Below, piece by piece: positions 24,916 through 32,067 of a DNA stretch of 43,116 nt (position 1 is its first letter; every line of letters begins with the position of its first letter). Origin of the DNA: an uncultured Eubacterium sp. (GTDB lineage: Bacteria; Bacillota; Clostridia; Lachnospirales; Lachnospiraceae); assembly GCA_905235555.1 (NCBI GenBank), contig CAJOMD010000020.1, forward strand, positions 1-43,116, read 5' to 3'. Under the pieces are notes generated by a model. The model saw nothing but the letters and a program-made list of their open reading frames with translations. It was not told the DNA's origin and ran no database searches. A program made the position numbers and the translations under genes.

Positions 24916-25758
24916 TTAATTATCTTCGTCTTTATTTGGAGCCACAATCTCAGGATGTAATAACTTGTTTATCTCATGGCCTAAGAAGAATATATAAATA
25001 CAAGCATACGTCCAAAGCATTAGCACAACAAATGATGCTAAACTTCCGTACATATATGATGTGTTAAAGAAATAATCAATATAAAAATTGAATCCTAATG
25101 AGAAAACTATCCATCCGACTGCACTAAACAATGAACCCCAGAATATTTTTTTGAATGTAGCATATTTTCTATTTGAAAATCTGTATACCGCTAAGAAGAA
25201 TACTAGGAAGAAAACAAACATTGCTAAATATCTAAAAGTCATTGATAAATAACCAGCCCCATCTAGATGGGGAGATTGACCTACTATATATTTGACCGAT
25301 TTATTTCCAAAAATAAGAAGACTTATTGTGAAAATAATGAGAATTATAAAAGCGAGTGTGTATACCATTGAGAGAAGCCTTGAAACTACAATATTTCTAT
25401 TTCTATGTAGATTGTTTATGTTGCTAAGTCCATCCATAAGAGTAAAAACTCCATTGGAAGCAGACCAGAGAGCTATAATAGCTGATACTGAAATAGATAA
25501 GCCCGAAGCATATTTTGACAAGTAATTAATTAAATCACTCATAAGATTCCTAATGCTATCATTAGTTACAGTATTAATTATTTTTATAAAGACTTCTCTA
25601 CCTGAAGGCATAATTGAAACTAGATTTAGAAGCAACAGTAAAAATGGGAATATTGATAAAACCATAAAGAAAGAAGACTGTCCTGCGTGTACATCAATCT
25701 TATCTTCCTTAAGGTTGTCTATAAATGGAATTATTACTTTTTTATAAAACTTTTTCAT
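24916..25758 (-). CDS. YihY/virulence factor BrkB family membrane protein
   Basis: A 280-residue integral membrane protein with about six hydrophobic segments. The family features are clear: the GQSSFFMVLSIFPFLLLLLN segment near residues 26-45, a WSASNGVFTLMDGLSNI segment near 95-110, and the LWTYACIYIFFLGHEIN C-terminal motif (GHEIN). The family was once called RNase BN by mistake; its role, perhaps transport, is not established. It is transcribed alone and toward the DUF4190-like gene. ATG 25758 has no ribosome binding site. A TATAAT on the minus strand ends 7 nt before it, which suggests a leaderless mRNA. Confidence 0.9.
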   Translation of the reverse strand: MKKFYKKVIIPFIDNLKEDKIDVHAGQSSFFMVLSIFPFLLLLLNLVSIMPSGREVFIKIINTVTNDSIRNLMSDLINYLSKYASGLSISVSAIIALWSASNGVFTLMDGLSNINNLHRNRNIVVSRLLSMVYTLAFIILIIFTISLLIFGNKSVKYIVGQSPHLDGAGYLSMTFRYLAMFVFFLVFFLAVYRFSNRKYATFKKIFWGSLFSAVGWIVFSLGFNFYIDYFFNTSYMYGSLASFVVLMLWTYACIYIFFLGHEINKLLHPEIVAPNKDEDN

Positions 25759-25765
25759 ACAAAAA

Positions 25766-25771
25766 ATTATA
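25766..25771 (-). promoter_or_regulatory. Probable -10 box of the brkB gene
   Basis: TATAAT on the minus strand (25771-25766), 7 nt before the ATG at 25758. The -35 is weak (TTAATT near 25794-25789). Transcription would begin at or within a base or two of the start codon. Confidence 0.55.
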
Positions 25772-25814
25772 ATATATATGCAAGAATAATTAAAGAAAAA
25801 CTAATAAGATATAT

Positions 25815-25842
25815 TTGACACAAATACTTATTATGATATAAT
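25815..25842 (+). promoter_or_regulatory. Promoter of pheST
   Basis: TTGACA (25815-25820), 16-nt spacer, TATAAT (25837-25842) with TG at 25834-25835. It is a full-consensus promoter with an extended -10, as expected for a leader-controlled operon. Confidence 0.92.
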
Positions 25843-25848
25843 TTAACA

Positions 25849-26092
25849 AGTTATATAAAGGCTGTGAATGTGTACAGTAGGTATTGATTTCCCTTTAGAG
25901 AGGAAGTTCTAGGCTGAAAAACTTCTAGGTTCAGATCATTACTGAAATTCCCACAGGAGCTGCATTTGTGAAACTAAGTAGCAGATGACGTTTGATACGC
26001 GTTAAGTATAATGAAGAGTCTATTAGATTAGAAATTAGGGTGGTACCGCGGAGAGATTCGTCCCTTTCGCAGGTGCTATTTTTATTGCAAAA
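25849..26092 (+). promoter_or_regulatory. T-box riboswitch of pheST (specifier UUC, Phe)
   Basis: The 240-nt leader has T-box hallmarks. Stem I begins near 25862 (CTGTG, pairing with CACAG at 25952-25956) and has AGTA on the 5' side of the specifier loop. The specifier TTC (25948-25950) matches phenylalanine and the downstream pheST genes. The T-box AGGGTGGTACCGCGG lies at about 26036-26051, and its AGGG pairs with CCCT near 26062-26065 in the antiterminator. The variable base in UGGU would pair with discriminator A of tRNA-Phe. Uncharged tRNA-Phe should favour expression. The terminator fold is less clear; GCTATTTTTATTG at about 26075-26087 is the likely termination point. Confidence 0.92.
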
Positions 26093-26110
26093 AATAAAAG
26101 GAGAGTTCAT

Positions 26111-27130
26111 ATGAAAGAAAAATTACAAGCTATCCAAGAAGAAGCTTTGAAGAAGATTTCTGAAAGTGGTGATTTAGATAAGCTATATGAAATCAAAGTA
26201 GACATCTTGGGTAAGAAGGGTAAGTTGACAGAAGTTCTAAAAGGTATGAAGGACGTAGCTCCTGAAGAGAGACCTAAAATAGGACAGATGGTTAACGATA
26301 CCAGAAAAGAAATTGAAGACAAGATGGAGAAGATGAAGACTAAACTTCAGGATAAAGTCTTGGAAGAAAAGATGAAAAATGAAGTGATTGATGTCACTCT
26401 TCCAGCTAATAAAAATAAGATTGGACACAAGCATCCAAATACTTTGGCTTTAGAAGAGCTTGAGAGAATCTTTACAGGTATGGGATATGAAGTGGTGGAA
26501 GGTCCAGAGATAGAGTTCGATTATTATAACTTTGAGGCACTAAATATCCCAGAGAATCACCCTGCAAAGGACGAACAGGATACTTTCTATATTGATAGAA
26601 ACATCGTGCTTCGTACTCAGACATCTTCTGTGCAAGCTAGAGTTATGGAAAATACACAGCCACCTATCAGAATTATTTCTCCAGGACGTGTGTTTAGGTC
26701 TGATGCAGTGGATGCTACTCATTCACCATCATTTCATCAGGTGGAAGGTCTTGCTATAGATAAGGATATAAATTTTGCTGACCTCAAAGGTACTTTGGCA
26801 GACTTTGCCAAAGAACTTTTCGGTGAGGATACTCAGATTAAGTTTAGACCTCATCATTTCCCATTTACAGAGCCTAGTGCTGAGATGGACGTTAGTTGTT
26901 TTAAATGTGGCGGCAAAGGATGTAGATTCTGTAAAGGCGAAGGTTGGATTGAGATTTTAGGTTGTGGTATGGTTCATCCAAATGTTTTGAAGATGAGCGG
27001 TATCGATCCAGAAAAGTATCAAGGATTTGCCTTTGGCGTAGGCTTAGAGAGAATCGCACTGCTTAAGTACGAGATTGATGATATGAGATTATTATACGAG
27101 AACGACGATCGTTTCTTGAAACAGTTTTAA
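26111..27130 (+). CDS. pheS: Phenylalanyl-tRNA synthetase alpha subunit
   Basis: A 339-residue class II synthetase subunit. The N-terminal coiled coil (about 1-85, rich in Lys and Glu) binds tRNA-Phe. The catalytic core has GHKHPNTLALEEL, the FDYYNFEALNIPENHPA segment, motif 2 around RIISPGRVFRSDAVDATHSP, and motif 3 in FAFGVGLERIALLKY. A four-Cys cluster, SCFKCGGKGCRFCKGEGW, is typical of Firmicutes PheS. AAAAGGAGAG precedes ATG 26111. pheT follows after 14 nt. Expression is controlled by the T-box leader upstream. Confidence 0.98.
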   Translation: MKEKLQAIQEEALKKISESGDLDKLYEIKVDILGKKGKLTEVLKGMKDVAPEERPKIGQMVNDTRKEIEDKMEKMKTKLQDKVLEEKMKNEVIDVTLPANKNKIGHKHPNTLALEELERIFTGMGYEVVEGPEIEFDYYNFEALNIPENHPAKDEQDTFYIDRNIVLRTQTSSVQARVMENTQPPIRIISPGRVFRSDAVDATHSPSFHQVEGLAIDKDINFADLKGTLADFAKELFGEDTQIKFRPHHFPFTEPSAEMDVSCFKCGGKGCRFCKGEGWIEILGCGMVHPNVLKMSGIDPEKYQGFAFGVGLERIALLKYEIDDMRLLYENDDRFLKQF

Positions 27131-27144
27131 GGGAGGGATTTAAG

Positions 27145-29565
27145 ATGAATACAAGTTTAAGTTGGATTAAAGAATATGTTCCTGACCTTGAGTGCACTGA
27201 TCAGGAATACATGGATGCTATGACTTTGTCAGGCACAAAGTGTGAAGGCTATAAAAAGTTGGACGAAGACCTAGACAAAATTGTAGTTGGTCATATTGAT
27301 TTAATAGAGAAACACCCAGATGCAGACAAATTGGTTGTTTGCCAGGTGGATATTGGATCTGAAGTAATTCAGATAGTAACAGGTGCTACTAATGTGGAGG
27401 AGGGACAATTGGTTCCTGTGGTACTTCACGGCGGTAAGATAGCTGGCGCTCACGGCGAAGGATTGACTCCTGGTGGAATTAAAATCAAGAAGGGTAAGCT
27501 TCGTGGCGTTGAATCAAACGGTATGATGTGCGGTATTGACGAGCTAGGAAGTTCAAAAGAATTTTTCCCAGAAGCACCAGACGATGGAATTTATATTTTT
27601 AAAGAGGGAAGTGTTAAGCCTGGAGATGATGCTGTGGAAGCACTCGGGCTTCACGATTCTGTTTTTGAATATGAAATCACATCAAACAGAGTGGACTGCT
27701 ACAGTGTGATTGGTATTGCAAGAGAAGCGGCTGCTACATTTGGCAAAGGCTTTAAGGCTCCACAGCCACCAAAGGCAGGAGATTCTAAAGATGTAGAAAA
27801 ATATATTTCTGTAAATATTGAAGATGAAGATTTGTGCAGAAGATTTTGTGCAAGAGTGGTTAGAAATGTAAAGATAGGCGAGTCACCAGATTGGATGAAG
27901 TCAAGACTTCGCGCTTGTGGTATTAGACCTATTAACAACCTAGTAGATATTACAAACTACATAATGGAAGAGTATGGTCAGCCAATGCATGCGTATGATC
28001 TTTCAACTATTGAGGATCAAAAAATAGTTGTTCGTCGTGCTAAAGATGGTGAGAAGTTTGTAACTCTTGATGGCGAAGAACATACACTTGATAATGAGAT
28101 GTGTATGATTTGCGACGGTAAGAAAGCCGTTGGTATAGGTGGTATCATGGGTGGTGAAAACTCAATGATTACTGATGATGTACAAGATATGTTATTTGAG
28201 GCAGCTTGCTTTGTGGGTCCAAACATTCGTCTTTCGTCTAAGAGACTTGGTCTTCGTACAGATGCGTCAAATAAGTTTGAAAAAGGCTTAGACCCTAACA
28301 ATGCGGAAGAAGCAATCAACAGAGCTTGTCAGCTGATCGAGGAACTTGGTGCAGGTGAAGTGGTTGATGGAATGGTAGATGTTTACCCAGTTAAAAATGA
28401 GCCTCATCAGATTAAGTTTGACCCAGACTATGTAAATAAACTTATCGGTTTCGAATTAAGTAAGGAACAGATGTTAAGTTACTTTGACGCTCTAGAACTA
28501 AAGTATGATGAGTCTACAAATATGATTACTGTTCCTACATTTAGACAAGACTTACTTGAGATGTGCGATATAGCAGAGGAAATTACAAGATTCTATGGAT
28601 ATGATAATATTCCAACTACACTTCCAAGTGGAGAAGCTACTACAGGAAAACTTTCATGGAAACTTAGAATAGAAGAGATTACAAGAAATATAGCAAGATA
28701 CTGTGGATTCTCACAAGGATATGCTTACTCATTCGAGAGTCCAAAGGTTTATGACAAGTTGTTATTGCCTGAGGATGCAATCGAGCGAAAGTCTATTGAG
28801 ATTTCAAATCCATTGGGTGAGGACTTCTCTGTAATGAGAACAACACCACTTGATGGAATGCTATCATCACTTGCTTCTAACTTTAACCATAAAAATAAAG
28901 ATGTAAGACTTTATGAGATGGGCAATATTTATCTTCCAAAGGAACTTCCTTTGACGGAGTTGCCTGATGAGAGAATGCAGTTAGTTTTAGGTTTTTACGG
29001 TGAAGGCGATTTCTTTACAATGAAGGGCGTGGTGGAAGAATTGCTTGAGCAACTTGGCATGACTGATAAAGTGGCATACGATGCCAATACTGATAAGCCA
29101 TTCCTACACCCAGGAAGAAAAGCTAGTATAAACTATTACGGTGAAGAGATTGGATATTTGGGTGAGGTTCATCCAAAGGTTTGTGGAAACTATGGTATGA
29201 AGACACGCGCATATATTGCAGTGATTGATATGCCTCACATTTATGAGAAAGCAAACTTTGATACAAAGTATGAAGGTATTGCTAAATTCCCAGCAGTTAC
29301 TCGTGATATCTCAATGGTTGTTCCAAAGGAGATTCCTGTGGGAGATATTGAAGCAGTTATTGAGAAAAAGGGTGGCGCTATCTTAGAAAGTTATTCGTTG
29401 TTCGACCTTTATGAAGGTGACCAGATAGAGGAAGGCAAAAAGTCAGTTGCTTACTCAATCGTGTTTAGAGCAAAAGATAAGACTTTAGAAGATGCTGAAG
29501 TTCAGGAATCAATGGATAAGATTCTTAAGGCTTTGGAGGAGATGAATATTCAATTAAGAGGCTAA
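27145..29565 (+). CDS. pheT: Phenylalanyl-tRNA synthetase beta subunit
   Basis: An 806-residue subunit of the alpha2-beta2 PheRS. Domains in order: the EMAP-II-like tRNA-binding domain (about 40-150, with KHPDADKLVVCQVDIG), the B3/B4 editing domain (about 210-390), the B5 domain (about 405-475), the catalytic-like core (about 485-700), and the C-terminal ferredoxin-fold anticodon-binding domain (about 712-805, from KFPAVTRDISMVV to QLRG). Full length. AGGGAGGG precedes ATG 27145. A hairpin terminator follows directly. Confidence 0.98.
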   Translation: MNTSLSWIKEYVPDLECTDQEYMDAMTLSGTKCEGYKKLDEDLDKIVVGHIDLIEKHPDADKLVVCQVDIGSEVIQIVTGATNVEEGQLVPVVLHGGKIAGAHGEGLTPGGIKIKKGKLRGVESNGMMCGIDELGSSKEFFPEAPDDGIYIFKEGSVKPGDDAVEALGLHDSVFEYEITSNRVDCYSVIGIAREAAATFGKGFKAPQPPKAGDSKDVEKYISVNIEDEDLCRRFCARVVRNVKIGESPDWMKSRLRACGIRPINNLVDITNYIMEEYGQPMHAYDLSTIEDQKIVVRRAKDGEKFVTLDGEEHTLDNEMCMICDGKKAVGIGGIMGGENSMITDDVQDMLFEAACFVGPNIRLSSKRLGLRTDASNKFEKGLDPNNAEEAINRACQLIEELGAGEVVDGMVDVYPVKNEPHQIKFDPDYVNKLIGFELSKEQMLSYFDALELKYDESTNMITVPTFRQDLLEMCDIAEEITRFYGYDNIPTTLPSGEATTGKLSWKLRIEEITRNIARYCGFSQGYAYSFESPKVYDKLLLPEDAIERKSIEISNPLGEDFSVMRTTPLDGMLSSLASNFNHKNKDVRLYEMGNIYLPKELPLTELPDERMQLVLGFYGEGDFFTMKGVVEELLEQLGMTDKVAYDANTDKPFLHPGRKASINYYGEEIGYLGEVHPKVCGNYGMKTRAYIAVIDMPHIYEKANFDTKYEGIAKFPAVTRDISMVVPKEIPVGDIEAVIEKKGGAILESYSLFDLYEGDQIEEGKKSVAYSIVFRAKDKTLEDAEVQESMDKILKALEEMNIQLRG

Positions 29566-29567
29566 AT

Positions 29568-29610
29568 AAAATGCAAAGGTGGACTTAAGTTTGCCTTTGC
29601 ATAATTTTAT
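29568..29610 (+). terminator. Terminator of pheST
   Basis: AAAATGCAAAGG (29568-29579) pairs with CCTTTGCATAATTTT (from 29594), and the inner bases GTGGACTT/AAGTTTG also pair with G-U wobbles. The tail is ATTTTATTATT. The queA start codon lies only a few bases beyond it. Confidence 0.75.
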
Positions 29611-29623
29611 TATTATGAACGAA

Positions 29624-30659
29624 ATGAAAGTAAGCGATTATTTTTATGAGTTACCAGAAAATTTAATTGCACAAGATCCACTTGAGGATAGAAGCAGTTC
29701 AAGACTAATGGTTCTTGATAAAAATACCGGTGAGATAAAACATCATATTTTCAAAGACATTGTAGACATGATTAATCCTGGTGATTGCATGGTAATTAAT
29801 GATACAAAAGTAATTCCTGCAAGACTCTTTGGCGTGAAAGAAGATACCGGTGCAACTATTGTTACTTCTTAAACGAAATGCAGATGATGTTTGGGAAACT
29901 TTGGTTAAGCCTGGAAAGAAAGCGAGAGTGGGAGCTAGAATAGTCTTTGGCGAGGGCATCTTAAAGGGCGAGATTATTGATGTGTTAGAAGATGGAAATC
30001 GCTTGATTAAGTTTGAGTACGATGGAATTTTTGAAGAGGTGTTAGATCAACTTGGTGAGATGCCGCTTCCCCCATATATTACTCATAAGCTAAAGGATAA
30101 GAACAGATACCAGACAGTTTATGCAAAGCACGACGGTTCTGCAGCTGCACCTACAGCTGGACTTCATTTTACAAAAGAACTTTTGAAGGAACTAGAAGAC
30201 AAAGGTGTGAAGATAGTACATGTTACTTTGCATGTAGGACTAGGAACTTTTAGACCAGTTAAGGTAGATAATATTTTAGATCACAATATGCACTCAGAAT
30301 TTTATGTGGTGAGTGAAGAAACTGCCAATACCATTAACGAGACCAAGGCAAATGGCGGAAGAATCATTTCTGTTGGAACTACAAGTACTAGAACACTAGA
30401 AACAGTTACTGACGATAATGGCATAGTACATGCAGATTCTGGCTGGACTCAGATTTTTATTTATCCAGGAGTTGAGTTTAAATGTATTGATGCTTTGATT
30501 ACAAATTTTCATTTGCCGGAGAGTACTTTGCTAATGTTAGTTTCAGCGCTGGCTGGAAGAGAGAATATTTTAAATGCATATAAAATGGCGGTGGAAGAGA
30601 AATATAGATTTTTTAGTTTTGGCGATGCTATGTTTATAACTGACAAAATGCCTGACTAG
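29624..30659 (+). pseudogene. queA: S-adenosylmethionine:tRNA ribosyltransferase-isomerase, frameshifted
   Basis: QueA transfers ribosyl from AdoMet to queuosine-precursor tRNA. The gene is in two frames. The first part (from ATG 29624, [20 protein letters not shown], to TAA 29870-29872) covers about 80 residues and ends ...[16 protein letters not shown]. The second part runs in the +1 frame from about 29863 to 30659 and resumes [20 protein letters not shown], continuing through [16 protein letters not shown] to the normal C-terminus [13 protein letters not shown]. Family alignment expects I-E-(V/F)-LLLKR at the break, so 2 or 5 bases seem lost after ATT near 29860-29863. Apart from this break, all conserved regions remain. 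It could be a recent pseudogene or a sequence error. No good ribosome binding site precedes the start; ATG 29615 is an alternative. Confidence 0.9.
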
Positions 30660-30675
30660 ATATATAATAAATAAA

Positions 30676-31902
30676 ATGGAAAAATATTTTGTAAAGACAA
30701 TTAAAAATGCAAAAGATATTTATGTGAGTGTTCCAGGCTCAAAGAGTATAACAAACAGGGCACTTGTATTAGCTGCGCTATCTAAAGACGAATGTACTTT
30801 GGAGGGCGTTTCTTTTTGTGATGATTGTCAGGCAATGGTTGAATGTTTGATAGAACTAGGCTTTGAGGTGGAAGTGGACGATGAACTTTGCACAGTTTCT
30901 ATAAAGGGTGAAGGTGGAATCATCCCAAACAAGAAAGCTTCTATCAATGTTAAATCATCAGGCACAACAGCAAGATTCTTAAGTGCAATGCTCGCTGTTT
31001 GTGGTGGAAAGTTCACACTTAATTCTACAGAGCAAATGAAGAAGAGACCGATGAAAGAGTTTTTAGATTCATTGGTAGAACTTGGTGTGGAAATTGAATA
31101 TATGGAAGAAGAAGGACATTTTCCTTTTGTTATTAAATCAAATGGATTAAAAGATTTTGATATAGAGATTAACACTGATGCTAGTACACAGTTTGCAAGT
31201 GCTATGCTTATGACACAGTCCGTGAGTGGTGCTAATATTACTTTGACGGGAGAGCGAGTTAACGGTGCATATATCGAGATGACAAAGAAGATGATCGAAT
31301 CATTTGGACCGGATTATAAAGTGGAACCTGATGTTTCGGCCGCTTGCTACTTCTATGCAATGGCGCTAGTTCTTAAAACTAAAGCAAAGGTGGATGGCGT
31401 ACATTTTGATTCTTTCCAGGGCGATATTAAGTTCTTGAATCTTTTGGAGCAGATGGGCGCCGATATAAAGAACGAGGAAGACGGAGTGCTAGTAGATGCA
31501 AGTTTAGTTACTTCGTTTGAAGGTTTGGAAGTTGATATGAAGGATTTTTCAGATCAAGCATTGACGTTTGCTGTAGTGGCAGCTTTTGCTAAGACATCAT
31601 CAGTTATACGAAATGTTGGACATATTAGAAATCAAGAGTCTAACAGAATGATGGTAATTAAAAATGAATTAGAAAAACTTGGTTGCACTGTTGAGATAAA
31701 AGAAGATGATATTTATATTACACCTAGAGTATTACATGGAACAGAGATTGAAACTTATGACGATCACAGAGTGGCAATGAGCTTTGCGATAGCGGGATTA
31801 AGAGTGGAAAATATAGTGATTCAAAATCCAAAATGTTGTGAGAAAACATTCGCTAATTTCTTTGAAATTTTAGATGAAATAACTGCTTTTGAGAAAAAAT
31901 GA
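30676..31902 (+). CDS. aroA: 3-phosphoshikimate 1-carboxyvinyltransferase (EPSP synthase)
   Basis: A 408-residue shikimate-pathway enzyme that joins shikimate-3-phosphate and PEP. The N-terminal VPGSKSITNRALVLAAL (Lys of PGSKS contacts substrates), the SSGTTARFLSAMLAV loop, DASTQFASAMLM, DFSDQALTFAV (Asp base), NQESNRM and the C-terminal YDDHRVAMSFAI are present. The protein is about 20 residues shorter than usual. The gap falls after MTKKMIESFG, where a segment of about 20-24 residues normally precedes YxVEPDxSxACYF; here it reads ESFGPDYKVEPDVSAACYF in frame. Whether it is active is uncertain. It lies 16 nt after queA and has no clear ribosome binding site (ATAATAAATAAA). Confidence 0.92.
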   Translation: MEKYFVKTIKNAKDIYVSVPGSKSITNRALVLAALSKDECTLEGVSFCDDCQAMVECLIELGFEVEVDDELCTVSIKGEGGIIPNKKASINVKSSGTTARFLSAMLAVCGGKFTLNSTEQMKKRPMKEFLDSLVELGVEIEYMEEEGHFPFVIKSNGLKDFDIEINTDASTQFASAMLMTQSVSGANITLTGERVNGAYIEMTKKMIESFGPDYKVEPDVSAACYFYAMALVLKTKAKVDGVHFDSFQGDIKFLNLLEQMGADIKNEEDGVLVDASLVTSFEGLEVDMKDFSDQALTFAVVAAFAKTSSVIRNVGHIRNQESNRMMVIKNELEKLGCTVEIKEDDIYITPRVLHGTEIETYDDHRVAMSFAIAGLRVENIVIQNPKCCEKTFANFFEILDEITAFEKK

Positions 31903-31959
31903 TGAAATAATCCGATTATCGGTTGAAACGTGATAAAATTGTGATATTTTACTAAAAAT

Positions 31960-31983
31960 GACACTATGTAGTGTCTTTTTTTA
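31960..31983 (+). terminator. Terminator of aroA
   Basis: GACACT (31960-31965), ATGT loop, AGTGTC (31970-31975), then TTTTTTT. An additional small palindrome CCGATTATCGG lies at about 31912-31922, soon after the aroA stop. Confidence 0.8.
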
Positions 31984-32005
31984 TTAGATTTTTTTATACG
32001 TCTTA

Positions 32006-32014
32006 TGATAAAAT
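32006..32014 (+). promoter_or_regulatory. Extended -10 promoter of the GH16 gene
   Basis: TGATAAAAT (32006-32014). No good -35 is seen. It is the likely promoter of the glucanase gene, whose start codon lies about 45 nt downstream. Confidence 0.55.
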
Positions 32015-32067
32015 TATTGTAGGAAATGGTCGGATTTTACAACTTAATAGAAAGGATGAGTGGTTTT

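Noticed and set aside
29855-29875. Programmed +1 frameshift in queA like that of prfB
   Set aside because: The bases at the stop (TCT TAA A) do not let the P-site tRNA re-pair well, no upstream Shine-Dalgarno stimulator is placed as in prfB, and a slip there would not restore the LLLKR residues.
31918-31935. Catabolite-response (cre) site TGAAACGTGATA before the GH16 gene
   Set aside because: The spacing around the CG does not fit the cre consensus; one base is missing in the left half.
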